Shown piece by piece: positions 24,477-34,351 of a stretch of DNA of 64,000 nt. How positions within the stretch are numbered: position 1 is the stretch's first letter; the number at the start of each line of letters is the position of its first letter. A model generated the notes under the pieces. The model ran no database searches. It worked only from the letters and a program-made list of their open reading frames with translations, and was not told the origin of the DNA. This DNA comes from Acidobacteriota bacterium (GTDB taxonomy: Bacteria > Acidobacteriota > Terriglobia > Terriglobales > Acidobacteriaceae), in assembly GCA_013289795.1 (NCBI GenBank), contig JABCZH010000006.1, forward strand, positions 62,001 to 126,000, given 5' to 3'. The translations under genes and the position numbers were made by a program.

Positions 24477-26995
24477 TGGAATCGTTGTTGCAGGATGTTC
24501 GCTACGCCCTGCGGATGATGGCGAAGAATCCCGCCTTCGTCATTGTTGCCATTGTCACGTTGGCGCTGGGCATTGGCGCCAATACCGCAATCTTCACTCT
24601 CTTTGATCAAGTGCTGTTGCGCCGCTTGCCGGTGCGTGATCCACAGGAGCTTGTCCAACTTCGCTTCTCCGGGTCGGACACCGGCCGCGCAAGCTCGCGT
24701 AGCCACAATCACGGCGACTATTTCTCCTACCCGATGTACCGCGACCTGCGCGATCGCAATACGGTATTCAGCGGAATGCTGGCTACTTACTCCCGGCAAG
24801 TTGGTGTGCAATGGCACAACCAGCCCGAACTCGCGAACGCCGAACTGGTCAGTGGCAATTACTTCGATGTTCTCGGAGTCCGCCCAGCGACGGGACGATT
24901 ACTATTGCAATCCGACGACCTCAACCAAAATGCCAATCCGGTGGTGGTGTTGAGTTTTGGTTACTGGCAGCGCCGCTTCGGCGCCGACCCGGGAGTTCTG
25001 AATCAGTCAATCCTTGTTAATGGGCATCCTTTCAGCGTCGTCGGCGTCGTGTCACCCGGATTTCGCAGCGTGGTGGTTGGTGACGCACCCGATATGTTCG
25101 TGCCCATGATGATGAAGCCGGAGATCACACCGGGCTGGAATGATCTGGACAATCACCGCTCCAAATGGCTGAACATTTTCGCCCGGCTGAACCCCGCGAT
25201 GAACCGCGCACAAGCGGAGGCCGGCATCAACATCCAATGGCACGCCCTACGCGCGGAAGAGCTCAAACAGATACAGAATCGCTCGGCCGCGTTTGCGCAA
25301 CACTTTGTAGCCGACAGCCATCTCTCGCTGCTCGATGGGGCGCTGGGCTTTTCGCCTTTGCGGGAAAACATTCGCACTCCGCTCCTGATTGTGATGGCCA
25401 TGGTGGGCCTGGTGCTGCTGATCGCATGCGCCAACGTCGCCAGCCTGCTGCTGGTCCGCGCTGCCGGACGGGTGCGGGAAATCTCCGTGCGCTACGCGTT
25501 GGGCGCGCGGCGGGGAAGAATCTTGCAACAGCTCGTGGTGGAGGGAGCGATGCTTGGCCTGGCTGGCGGGACGCTGGGTTTACTGCTCGCGCCCCGAGTA
25601 TCAGGGCTGTTAGTGCAAATGATGTACACGGACTCTGGCCAGCAGTTGCCCTTTTCATCGACTCCCGACCTGCGGATTTTGCTTTTCAATTTTGGCATTG
25701 CATTGTTCGTTAGCCTGCTGTTCAGCCTGGCACCTGCGGCCCAGTTCTGGCATCCGGACCTCACACCGACGCTGAAGCAACAGACCATCGCGGTCGCGGG
25801 GGGCGGCTCGCGTTTTCGGCGAGTGTCGGTCGGTCTTCAGATTGGCTTGAGCTTGCTGCTGCTGCTGGGTTCGGGGCTCTTCCTGCGGACGCTGTACAAA
25901 CTTAAAACCTTCGATGTGGGCTTCGCCACTGATCACCTGCTGACCTTCGGCCTCGACGCCAAACTGGCCGGCTACGATCCGAAAGATGTTCCTGCATTAT
26001 CGAATCGCGTGCTCGAAACGCTCTCGACCCTGCCCGCCATAAGCGCAGTGGCAGCGACGAATGATCCGGAACTCTCCGGGAATACCGAGGGCAGCACCAT
26101 TGCGATTGCCGGCTACACGGCCAAGGAAGACGAGAACATGAACGCGGAATGGTCGATCATCACCACGAATTATTTTGCGACCTTAAAGAGACCAATGGTC
26201 GCGGGACGCAACATCACGGCTCAGGATGGCCCCGATGCCGCCAAGGTCGCCGTCGTCAACAAGAGTTTCGCGGAGCATTTCTTCGGAAGCTCGCAACAAG
26301 CGCTCGGGCATTATTTCGCCACTAAGGGTGGTCAGGACGCCAAGCCCGACCTCCAGATCGTCGGCGTTGTGCAGGATGCAAAGCACGAGGGTGTGCGCGA
26401 GGACGTAAGGCGCAGCGTTTTTGTTCCCTATCTCCAGGCGAAGGAAGCCGGTGAAGTTCCGCTCCAGTTTTATGTGCGGACCTGGCAGGCGCCCCAGTCA
26501 ACAGAAGCCGGCATCCGCGGCGCCGTGCAAAAGCTGGACTCGAAATTGGTGGTCGATACCCTGATCACCATGGATCAGCAAATCGACGACAACCTGAGCA
26601 CGGAACGGATGATCGCGCTGCTGGCTGCGAGTTTCGGCGTGCTGGCTACTCTGTTGGCTGCGGTCGGACTGTACGGAGTTTTGGCTTATTCGACAGTGCA
26701 GCGCACGCGGGAGATCGGAATAAGAATTGCTTTGGGCGCCAGCCGTGGCGCAGTGGCGCGCATGGTGCTGTCTGAAGTAGCGCAGCTCGCGGGCATCAGC
26801 ATTGCCGTAGCGTTGCCGTTGGCGCTGGTTCTCGGCAGGCTTATCAAGAGCCAACTCTTCGGAATTTCCAGCGCCGACCCGTTGACTCTAATCGGCACCA
26901 CGTTGCTGACTGGCCTGGCGGCGCTTCTGGCGGCCTGGATTCCCACGCGCCGGGCTACGCAAGTCGATCCCATGGTGGCGTTGAGGTACGAGTGA
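24476..26995 (+). CDS. MacB/ADOP-type permease 1
   Basis: 839 residues. The N-terminal leader (LLQDVRYALRMMAKNP) and first membrane segment (about 20-45, [12 protein letters not shown]) are the acidobacterial ADOP signature. Two MacB periplasmic domains (about 45-290 and 470-700) alternate with two FtsX-type membrane blocks (about 300-470 and 715-830), so the protein looks like a fused duplicate of MacB membrane halves with about eight helices. It is the longest of the seven. It ends with the shared tail [11 protein letters not shown]. The start overlaps the ATPase 1 stop and its stop overlaps the next start. ADOP permeases often occur without ATPases; here one is adjacent. Confidence 0.85.
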   Translation: MESLLQDVRYALRMMAKNPAFVIVAIVTLALGIGANTAIFTLFDQVLLRRLPVRDPQELVQLRFSGSDTGRASSRSHNHGDYFSYPMYRDLRDRNTVFSGMLATYSRQVGVQWHNQPELANAELVSGNYFDVLGVRPATGRLLLQSDDLNQNANPVVVLSFGYWQRRFGADPGVLNQSILVNGHPFSVVGVVSPGFRSVVVGDAPDMFVPMMMKPEITPGWNDLDNHRSKWLNIFARLNPAMNRAQAEAGINIQWHALRAEELKQIQNRSAAFAQHFVADSHLSLLDGALGFSPLRENIRTPLLIVMAMVGLVLLIACANVASLLLVRAAGRVREISVRYALGARRGRILQQLVVEGAMLGLAGGTLGLLLAPRVSGLLVQMMYTDSGQQLPFSSTPDLRILLFNFGIALFVSLLFSLAPAAQFWHPDLTPTLKQQTIAVAGGGSRFRRVSVGLQIGLSLLLLLGSGLFLRTLYKLKTFDVGFATDHLLTFGLDAKLAGYDPKDVPALSNRVLETLSTLPAISAVAATNDPELSGNTEGSTIAIAGYTAKEDENMNAEWSIITTNYFATLKRPMVAGRNITAQDGPDAAKVAVVNKSFAEHFFGSSQQALGHYFATKGGQDAKPDLQIVGVVQDAKHEGVREDVRRSVFVPYLQAKEAGEVPLQFYVRTWQAPQSTEAGIRGAVQKLDSKLVVDTLITMDQQIDDNLSTERMIALLAASFGVLATLLAAVGLYGVLAYSTVQRTREIGIRIALGASRGAVARMVLSEVAQLAGISIAVALPLALVLGRLIKSQLFGISSADPLTLIGTTLLTGLAALLAAWIPTRRATQVDPMVALRYE

Positions 26996-29433
26996 TGGGA
27001 ACTTTACTCCAGGACATTCGCTATGCGCTCCGCATGCTAAGGAAAACTCCCGGCTTTACTGCCGTGGCTGTTATCACATTGGGGCTGGGCATCGGCGCCA
27101 ACACTGCGATCTTCAGCGTGGTGAATGCGGTGCTGATCCGCCCTCTGCCTTATCCCAACGCCAATCGGTTGGTGATGATCTGGGAGCGTCGCCTGCCTGA
27201 CGGCGAGCAGCAGAACAACACTTCGCCCGCAACGTTTCTGAACTGGAAAGAGCACGCCACCGTATTTGAGCAGACCGCTGCGTGCTTCAACTGGACCAAG
27301 ATCCTGACCGGAGGCGCAGCGGCAGAGCGGCTCAATGTGCAGGAGGTGACTCCTAACTTCTTTGCGCTGCTGGGTGTGAACGCGGCGCTGGGCCGCACGT
27401 TGCTGGCTTCGGAAGATAGCGTGGATGGCGCCAACGACGTGGTGGTGCTCAGCTTTGAGTTATGGCGGCGCCGTTTCGGTTCTGATCCGCGAATTGTCGG
27501 CCGCAACATCGTGCTGGATGGCAAGCCGCAAACGGTCGTCGGCGTGATGCCGCGTGGGTTCGAGTTTTTTGTGAAGCGCGGATCGTTCGGACAGGAACAG
27601 CCCCAGGCATGGCTTCCGGTGACTTTCTCCGAGAAGGACCCCAGTTTTCACGGGCGTTATTTACAGGCTGTGGGCTTATTGCGTCCGGGAGTGACTTTGC
27701 CCCCGGCGCAGGCGGCGATGACCAGCCTGGCGCTGAGTCTGGAGGCTCAAGATCCGGAGTCCATGAAGAACTGGACGGTGAATCTGGTTCCGCTACGAAC
27801 TCAGTTGGTGGGAGCGATTCAGCCTGCCTTGCAGGTTCTGCTGGGGGCGGTGGGATTGGTTTTGCTGATCGTGTGCGCCAATGTGGCCACGCTCCTGCTT
27901 GCGCGTTCCAAGTCGCGAAGCCACGAAATCGCGATTCGGGTTGCACTCGGCGCCAAACCGTGGCAGGTCATCCGGCAAGTGCTCACCGAGAGTTTTCTGC
28001 TTGCGGCACTGGGCGGGATCGCGGGGTTACTTCTGGCACGCTGGAGTGCCAGTGCGCTGCTGGCACTTGCTCCCGCAGGTCTGGTCCCACTGGAAGGCGC
28101 AGAAGTTGACTGGCGCGTTCTTGCCTTTACATGCGGAATCGCCCTGATGACTGGCGTTCTCTTCGGAGTCGTGCCCGCCGTTCAGGCCGCGCGGGCTCGG
28201 CCGAATGACGAACTGAAGGAGGGCGGCCGCAGTGGCTCCGAGAGTGTTCACAGCGGACGAACGCGCAACAGCTTTGTAGTAGCGGAGATGGCGCTGGCGC
28301 TGGTTTTGCTTGCGGGATCGGGGCTTCTGATTCGCAGCTTCAGCCGTTTGATGGCGGTCGATCCTGGGTTCCAGGCCAGGGGGGTGTTGACTGCACGAGT
28401 GGAGCTGCCGAGCTCCAAGTATAAGGATGACGCGAAAATCTCCGAGTTCTATGCGCAACTGCTGGAGCGCATCCGGCAGTTGCCCGGAGTCCGTTCTGCC
28501 AGCGCTGATGCGTACCTGCCATTCACTGGGGGTATTTCCGGGACGGGGGTTGAGGTGGAAGGCCGTCCGCCACTTCCCGCAGCGGAGCAACCCGAGGTCG
28601 ATATCGCGGTCGTCGAACCGCATTTCTTCGAGACGCTGGGAATCCCGCTGCTGAGCGGAAGATCGTTCACCGACCGCGAAGCCCGGGAAGTTACGCACAC
28701 GGTCGTGATCAGCCAGTCGATGGCCAGGAAACTGTGGCCGAATGAAGACCCGGTCGGAAAGCGCGTCACCATTCACATGAAGGACGTGGACGTGCCCAGC
28801 CAGGTGATCGGCGTGGTGGGTGACGTAAAACATGCCGGGCTCGATGCCGAGGTTAACGCTACCGCTTATTGGCCTCACCCCGAACTCGCCTACAACTTCA
28901 TGACGCTGGTGATTCGCACTGACGGCGATCCGCTGGCGCTGGCGCCCGCGATTCGGCAAGCGGTTTGGAGCCTGGACAAAGATCAACCGGTGGTGGACAT
29001 CACGTCGATGGAAGACCTGCTCTGGGTGTCGCTGGCGCGGGCGCGGTTCAGCACCGTGGTGCTGGGCGTGTTTGCTGGGATGGCACTGTTGCTGGCCATC
29101 ACCGGGATTTACGGGGTGGTCTCGTACAGCGTTGCCGAACGCACGCGCGAGATCGGCATTCGTGTGGCGTTGGGAGCGCAGCGGAACGACGTCCTGCGCA
29201 TGGTGTTGGGGCAGGGCCTAATGCTCGCGGGATTAGGCATTGCCATCGGACTGGCCGCCGCGCTTGCAGCCACGCGATTGCTAACCAGCTTGCTATTCGG
29301 AACCAGCCCCAGCGATCCAGCTACTTTTGCCAGCGTAGCTGGTCTTTTGATTGCGGTGGCCTTATCGGCTTGCTACATCCCGGCGCGAAGTGCCATGAAG
29401 GTCGATCCCATGGTAGCGCTGAGGTACGAGTGA
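26995..29433 (+). CDS. MacB/ADOP-type permease 2
   Basis: 812 residues from ATG 26995, which shares a base with the previous stop (TGATG); a GTG at 26992 precedes it. It has the leader MGTLLQDIRYALRMLRKTPGF, the [17 protein letters not shown] first helix and the same domain order: MacB periplasmic domain, FtsX block (VLLIVCANVATLLLAR), second periplasmic domain, and C-terminal block (LLLAITGIYGVVSYSVAERTREIGIRVALG). The GIRVALGAQ loop is the coupling-helix region common to FtsX permeases. The tail is [11 protein letters not shown]. Five bases separate it from permease 3. Substrate unknown. Confidence 0.85.
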   Translation: MGTLLQDIRYALRMLRKTPGFTAVAVITLGLGIGANTAIFSVVNAVLIRPLPYPNANRLVMIWERRLPDGEQQNNTSPATFLNWKEHATVFEQTAACFNWTKILTGGAAAERLNVQEVTPNFFALLGVNAALGRTLLASEDSVDGANDVVVLSFELWRRRFGSDPRIVGRNIVLDGKPQTVVGVMPRGFEFFVKRGSFGQEQPQAWLPVTFSEKDPSFHGRYLQAVGLLRPGVTLPPAQAAMTSLALSLEAQDPESMKNWTVNLVPLRTQLVGAIQPALQVLLGAVGLVLLIVCANVATLLLARSKSRSHEIAIRVALGAKPWQVIRQVLTESFLLAALGGIAGLLLARWSASALLALAPAGLVPLEGAEVDWRVLAFTCGIALMTGVLFGVVPAVQAARARPNDELKEGGRSGSESVHSGRTRNSFVVAEMALALVLLAGSGLLIRSFSRLMAVDPGFQARGVLTARVELPSSKYKDDAKISEFYAQLLERIRQLPGVRSASADAYLPFTGGISGTGVEVEGRPPLPAAEQPEVDIAVVEPHFFETLGIPLLSGRSFTDREAREVTHTVVISQSMARKLWPNEDPVGKRVTIHMKDVDVPSQVIGVVGDVKHAGLDAEVNATAYWPHPELAYNFMTLVIRTDGDPLALAPAIRQAVWSLDKDQPVVDITSMEDLLWVSLARARFSTVVLGVFAGMALLLAITGIYGVVSYSVAERTREIGIRVALGAQRNDVLRMVLGQGLMLAGLGIAIGLAAALAATRLLTSLLFGTSPSDPATFASVAGLLIAVALSACYIPARSAMKVDPMVALRYE

Positions 29434-29438
29434 AACCT

Positions 29439-31889
29439 ATGGAAACTTTCTTGCAGGATGTGCGCTACGGGCTGCGGGTGCTGGGGAAGAATCCTGGCTT
29501 TGCTGTTGTCGCGATCCTGACTATCGCGGTCGGTATCGGGTCGAGCACCACCATCTTCAGCTGGATTCGTGCGGTGCTACTCAACCCGCTGCCCGGCGCC
29601 GCCCAGCCCGAACGGGTGGTTGCGCTCGAAATGTTGACTCCTTCGACCGAATGGACGCCAACCTCTTATCTCGATTTCCGTGATTTTCGTGACAACGCGA
29701 AGCTGCTCGAGTCCGTGACCGTAACTCAGCCCATGGACCTTGCAGTTGGCGACGAGAGACAGGTTCAGCGCATCTGGGGCGAAACCGTCTCTGGCAATTA
29801 CTTCGAAGTGCTGCGCGTGAAGCCGGAACTTGGCCGTTTTTTCTCGAAGGCCGAGCAGGGCGACGAGCAGAATGCCCACGCTGTTGCCGTCATCAGCCAT
29901 ACGATGTGGAAGAACCGATATCACTCTGATCCTAATGTGGTCGGCACAGCCATGCGCGTCAACCGCTATCCCTACACCATCATCGGGGTTGCGCCCGAGG
30001 ACTTCCACGGCTCCATGCCCGGCCTTTCGCTCGAAATGTGGGTGCCGGCAACCATGTTCGGCCAACTCAGCGCGACCGGCGACTGGATGCTGCGCGACCG
30101 TAAGACCCGCATGTTCCGCGTGCTGGCGCGGCTTGCGCCCGGAGTCGGTATCGAACAGGCCCGGGCTGAGGTGAAGGCGCTCGCTCTGCACAATGCTCAG
30201 GTTGATGCAGACACCAACGAAGGCATGAGCGCGACCCTTCTGCCGCTCTGGAAATCGCACTACGGCATTCAGGATTCGTTGCTGGCTCCGCTCAGCATCT
30301 TGATGGGGGCATGTGGCGTGGTGCTCTTGATCGTTTGTGCCAACGTCGCCAACCTGTTGCTGGCCCGCGCAGTCAGCCGTCAGAAGGAATTTAGTGTGCG
30401 CCTGGCTTTGGGAGCACCGCGTTCCCGCGTGGTCCGCCAACTCTTAACTGAGAGTCTGCTCATCGCAGTGGGCGGTGCTTTGTCAGGTCTCGTGATTGCG
30501 CAGTGGCTGGGCGGATCGCTGCAATGGCTGGTGCCGGCGCCTGCCATTCCCACCATGCTCCGGCCACCGATCGATCTGGGCGTGCTTCTGTTTACCGCCG
30601 GTCTGGCGTTCGCGGTGGCAGTTCTCGCCGGAGTTGCCCCAGCCATGCACTCGGCGCGCGGCGACGTAAACGAGATGCTCAAGGAAGGCGGGCGAGCGGG
30701 AACCTCGAACACTCGCTCCCAGCGCTTGCGCGGGCTGCTCGTCATTTCAGAAGTTGCACTCGCTGTGGTGGCCATCATCGGCGCAGGGCTTTTCGTTAAG
30801 AGCTTTCAGATGGCCCGGTCGATCCAGCCCAGCTTCGAGCCGCATCAGGTGGCGATTGCCCAGATGAACCTTTTCGCGGCCGGCTATGGCGCCGCGCAGA
30901 CCGATTCATTCTGCCGCCGTCTGCGAGAGGTAATGGAGCATCAGCCCGGAGTAACGGCGGTCAGCTACGGTGACTATATCCCGCTCAGCATTTCAGGGGG
31001 TTCGTGGGAGGACTTGCAGATTCGAGGCTATGTCCCGGGACCTAACGAAAACATGAAGCTATACCGCAACCTGATTGCACCCGGCTATTTCGACCTGATG
31101 AAAATACCGTTGCTTGAAGGCCGCGACTTCAACCTGCAAGACGACACAGACCATCGGCCGGTCATGATCGTGACCCGGGAATTCGTTCGCCACTTCATGC
31201 CGAATCGGGAGCCGATCGGCCAGGAAGTACAGGGCTGGGGCAAATGGTTCACCGTAGTCGGGGTAGCCGAGGACAGCAAGGTCTTTCGGGTCACGGAGAA
31301 TACCGCGCCATACTTCTATGTTCCCATTCGGCAGATTTTCCGCCCGGAAATGGGGTTCAAGTTCTTTGTGCGCACTTCGGGTCCGGTCGCGGATGCAGCG
31401 ACAGCACTACGTCGTGAGGCCAATGCCATTGATCCTGCTGTGCCCGTATTCAGCACGATGCCTTTAGAAGAGTACATCGGCGCGTCACTGTTTCCGCAAC
31501 GCATCGCCGCCAGCCTGCTGGGCACACTGGGATCGGTTGCTTTGTTGCTGGCCGCAATCGGCCTCTACGGCGTAATGGCCTACTCGGTGGCGCAGCGCAC
31601 GAGTGAGATCGGCATCCGCGTGGCGCTCGGGGCGCAACCGCTCGATGTGATGCGCATGATCATTCGCGAGTGTCTGACACTCGCGCTTCCGGGACTGGTG
31701 TTGGGATCAGTGCTGGCAGTTCTCCTTGCGCGCGTGGTTTCCGCCTCTCTTGTGGAAGTCAGCCCGCGTGACCCGGCGATCTACGCGGCTGCGGCTGTTT
31801 TCACGATATTAGTCACGTTGTGCGCAGCAGCGAATCCCGCGCGGCGCGCTGCGAAAGTCGATCCCATGGTGGCGCTGAGATACGAGTAA
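29439..31889 (+). CDS. MacB/ADOP-type permease 3
   Basis: 816 residues from ATG 29439. The open frame extends 158 codons upstream inside permease 2, but that part is a shadow frame and [13 protein letters not shown] matches the other six starts. The first helix reads IGSSTTIFSWIRAVLL, differing from the IGANTA form of most siblings. The periplasmic domain contains a PNENMKLYRNLIAPGYFDLMKI segment with no equivalent that I could see in permease 1. The C-terminal block LLLAAIGLYGVMAYSVAQRTSEIGIRVALG is intact. It is 13 bases from permease 4. Confidence 0.85.
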   Translation: METFLQDVRYGLRVLGKNPGFAVVAILTIAVGIGSSTTIFSWIRAVLLNPLPGAAQPERVVALEMLTPSTEWTPTSYLDFRDFRDNAKLLESVTVTQPMDLAVGDERQVQRIWGETVSGNYFEVLRVKPELGRFFSKAEQGDEQNAHAVAVISHTMWKNRYHSDPNVVGTAMRVNRYPYTIIGVAPEDFHGSMPGLSLEMWVPATMFGQLSATGDWMLRDRKTRMFRVLARLAPGVGIEQARAEVKALALHNAQVDADTNEGMSATLLPLWKSHYGIQDSLLAPLSILMGACGVVLLIVCANVANLLLARAVSRQKEFSVRLALGAPRSRVVRQLLTESLLIAVGGALSGLVIAQWLGGSLQWLVPAPAIPTMLRPPIDLGVLLFTAGLAFAVAVLAGVAPAMHSARGDVNEMLKEGGRAGTSNTRSQRLRGLLVISEVALAVVAIIGAGLFVKSFQMARSIQPSFEPHQVAIAQMNLFAAGYGAAQTDSFCRRLREVMEHQPGVTAVSYGDYIPLSISGGSWEDLQIRGYVPGPNENMKLYRNLIAPGYFDLMKIPLLEGRDFNLQDDTDHRPVMIVTREFVRHFMPNREPIGQEVQGWGKWFTVVGVAEDSKVFRVTENTAPYFYVPIRQIFRPEMGFKFFVRTSGPVADAATALRREANAIDPAVPVFSTMPLEEYIGASLFPQRIAASLLGTLGSVALLLAAIGLYGVMAYSVAQRTSEIGIRVALGAQPLDVMRMIIRECLTLALPGLVLGSVLAVLLARVVSASLVEVSPRDPAIYAAAAVFTILVTLCAAANPARRAAKVDPMVALRYE

Positions 31890-31902
31890 GGGAGGGAGCA
31901 AA

Positions 31903-34338
31903 ATGACAGGAACACTGCAGGATCTCCGTTACGCGACTCGCGGTCTGCGCAAGAGTCCAGCTTTCTTCCTGGTGGCTGCGCTGACGTTGGCGCTGGGCAT
32001 CGGCGCCAACGTTGCCGTCTTCAGCGTGATGAATGCCATCCTGCTGAACCCGAGCGGCATTCCGCATCCTGATAGCGTCATCGCGCTCCGGGCCAAGTAC
32101 TCTTTGGCGGATCTCTCGAACATTAGTATTTCCGCGCCCGACTTCGGCGACGCCGTTACCGGCAAGGACGTTATCACTTCCGCCGCCGTGCTTCAGGCGG
32201 CGAACTTCAACTACGCCGGAAATGGCACCACTCCCGAACGGCTGGTCGGTGCGAATGTTTCATGGCAGTGGTTCGATGTGTTCTGGGCCAGCCCATACAT
32301 GGGACGTGTTTTCCGTCCTGAGGAAGACCAGCCCAATGCGAATCACGAAGTCGTTCTTTCCTACCACACCTGGAAACAGCGATTCGGCGGAGACCTTGGC
32401 CTCGTAGGGAAAAGCCTTCTGCTAAATCAAGAGTCCTACCAGGTGGTGGGCGTGATGCGTCCCGACTTCGATTGGCCCAACGGCACAGAGCTGTGGACGC
32501 CGATCGGTCTTCCCTCGAGCCAATACTTCGACCGCAAATTCCGCTTCAACGAGAGTCTTTTTGGGGTTGCGCGCCTGCGGCCTGGGGTCACGGTTGCCCA
32601 GGCTAATGCCTTTCTACGGCTTCGTTCCGCGCAGGAGATCGCCGCGGAAGGTCAGAACAGTTATGGCGGAAGCGCCGGCTGGGGTATGTTTGCCATGCCG
32701 CTGGTCGAGTTTGTAGCCGGCAATTTACGAAAACCGCTACTCATTCTGCTGGCAGCGGTCGCGACGGTTTTACTGATCGCGTGCGCTAACATCGCGGGTC
32801 TGTTGTTGGCACGTGCGACTGGCAGACAGCATGGAGTCTCCATTCAGATCGCCCTCGGCGCAGGGAACGGGCGTCTGGTGCAGCAGGCGCTGTTGGAGAG
32901 CTTGCTGCTTGCAGTCGCGGGAGTGTCGCTCGGATTACTCCTCGCTCACTTCGCGATTCCTTTGCTGCTGCTTTTCGCCCCCGCGAGTCTGGCGGGCAAT
33001 CTTACCGTCCACATGGGCGGACCGGTGTTGACGTTTGTGTCCGTCATCGGTGTTCTCTGTGTGCTCTTGTGCGGAACCGTGCCGGCCTGGCACGCCACTC
33101 ACAGCCGCTGGTTCCGGGTGCTGCAAGAAGGCGGTCGCTCCGGCACTTCCGGCAAGGTGCGGCAAAACCTGCGCTCCGTTCTGGTGATCGGTGAGATCGG
33201 TCTGGCAATGTTGCTGTTGGTTGGCGCGGGATTATTGCTCCGCAGCCTGGCTCAGGTGGAACGCCTGGACACGGGCTTCGAACCGCATGGCCTCATGACC
33301 GCAGTATTTTCACTCCCGCCTGCTTACAAGACCAATGAGCAACAAGCAGCTTTCCTGACGACCGCCGAACAGGAGTTAAAGAGTGTCCCCGGAGTGAAAG
33401 ATGCCGCACTCGCCGACGCGCTGCCGTTTTCGGCCAATGGTGGCTTGTCTTCTTTCGAGATAAAGGGGCGAGTCACACCGCCGAATGATCCTGGCCCGCA
33501 CGGCAGTATTCGGGTCATTTCTCCGGATTATTTTTCTACTCTTCGCATCCCCCTGTTGCGTGGCCGGTTCTTCACCGCGGAAGACCGTGCGAAAACCGAA
33601 CAAGTGGCCATCATCGATACCACACTCGCCCATCAGTATTGGCCGAATGAGGATCCGCTCGGGCAACACATCGGTTTTGGGGGCGACTCTCCCTGGATGA
33701 CTATTGTCGGAATCGTAGCTCATGCCAAGAGTTCATCGCTTGAGGCTGACGTGAAGGAAGGCTTTTATTTCCTTCCGTTCGCGCAGTCTCCGAACCCAGG
33801 CGGCGAAATCGTCGTTCGCACGGACGGCGCTCATCCGGAGACCCTGGCCGGTGCCATGCAGGCCGCCATTCGCCGGGTGGATCCCAATCAGCCGCTCTAC
33901 AACCTCGAGACCATGGAGCAGCGTGTGGATGGTTCGCTGGTCGGCCGCCGCTTTCTGGTGGTTCTGCTTTCGATTTTCGCTGGGCTCGCGTTGCTGCTGG
34001 CGGCGCTGGGCCTGTACGGAGTGATCAGCTATTCGGTGCGATTGCGGACCCGCGAACTGGGAATTCGTGTAGCCCTCGGCGCGGAGCGAGGAGACGTCTT
34101 GCGGTTGATTCTCGGTCAAGGGGTGCGACTGGCTGCGCTCGGGCTGGCCTTGGGGCTGGTCGCGACTTTTGTTGCCGGACGCGCGCTCTCGAGTTTGCTT
34201 TACAACGTGAGCCTGTTCAATCCCCTCACTTTGTTGCTGACTTCTCTGCTACTGCTGGGAACGGTTCTCCTGGCCAGCTACTTGCCGGCGCACTGGGCGA
34301 CTAAAGTGCAACCGATGGTGGCACTTCGCGATGAATAG
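31903..34338 (+). CDS. MacB/ADOP-type permease 4
   Basis: 811 residues, preceded by GGAGGGAGCAAA. It has the leader MTGTLQDLRYATRGLRKSPAFF and helix [23 protein letters not shown]. This paralogue is the most diverged of the group: the tail is WATKVQPMVALRDE instead of [10 protein letters not shown], and the first periplasmic domain differs (FNYAGNGTTPERLVGANVSW). Both FtsX blocks ([41 protein letters not shown]) are present, so it should be a functional permease. 13 bases separate it from each neighbour. Confidence 0.85.
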   Translation: MTGTLQDLRYATRGLRKSPAFFLVAALTLALGIGANVAVFSVMNAILLNPSGIPHPDSVIALRAKYSLADLSNISISAPDFGDAVTGKDVITSAAVLQAANFNYAGNGTTPERLVGANVSWQWFDVFWASPYMGRVFRPEEDQPNANHEVVLSYHTWKQRFGGDLGLVGKSLLLNQESYQVVGVMRPDFDWPNGTELWTPIGLPSSQYFDRKFRFNESLFGVARLRPGVTVAQANAFLRLRSAQEIAAEGQNSYGGSAGWGMFAMPLVEFVAGNLRKPLLILLAAVATVLLIACANIAGLLLARATGRQHGVSIQIALGAGNGRLVQQALLESLLLAVAGVSLGLLLAHFAIPLLLLFAPASLAGNLTVHMGGPVLTFVSVIGVLCVLLCGTVPAWHATHSRWFRVLQEGGRSGTSGKVRQNLRSVLVIGEIGLAMLLLVGAGLLLRSLAQVERLDTGFEPHGLMTAVFSLPPAYKTNEQQAAFLTTAEQELKSVPGVKDAALADALPFSANGGLSSFEIKGRVTPPNDPGPHGSIRVISPDYFSTLRIPLLRGRFFTAEDRAKTEQVAIIDTTLAHQYWPNEDPLGQHIGFGGDSPWMTIVGIVAHAKSSSLEADVKEGFYFLPFAQSPNPGGEIVVRTDGAHPETLAGAMQAAIRRVDPNQPLYNLETMEQRVDGSLVGRRFLVVLLSIFAGLALLLAALGLYGVISYSVRLRTRELGIRVALGAERGDVLRLILGQGVRLAALGLALGLVATFVAGRALSSLLYNVSLFNPLTLLLTSLLLLGTVLLASYLPAHWATKVQPMVALRDE

Positions 34339-34351
34339 AAGGTTGAACTGA

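Noticed and set aside
28965-29438. 158 extra codons in front of permease 3
   Set aside because: They lie in an alternative frame of permease 2, and the start METFLQDVRY matches all sibling permeases.
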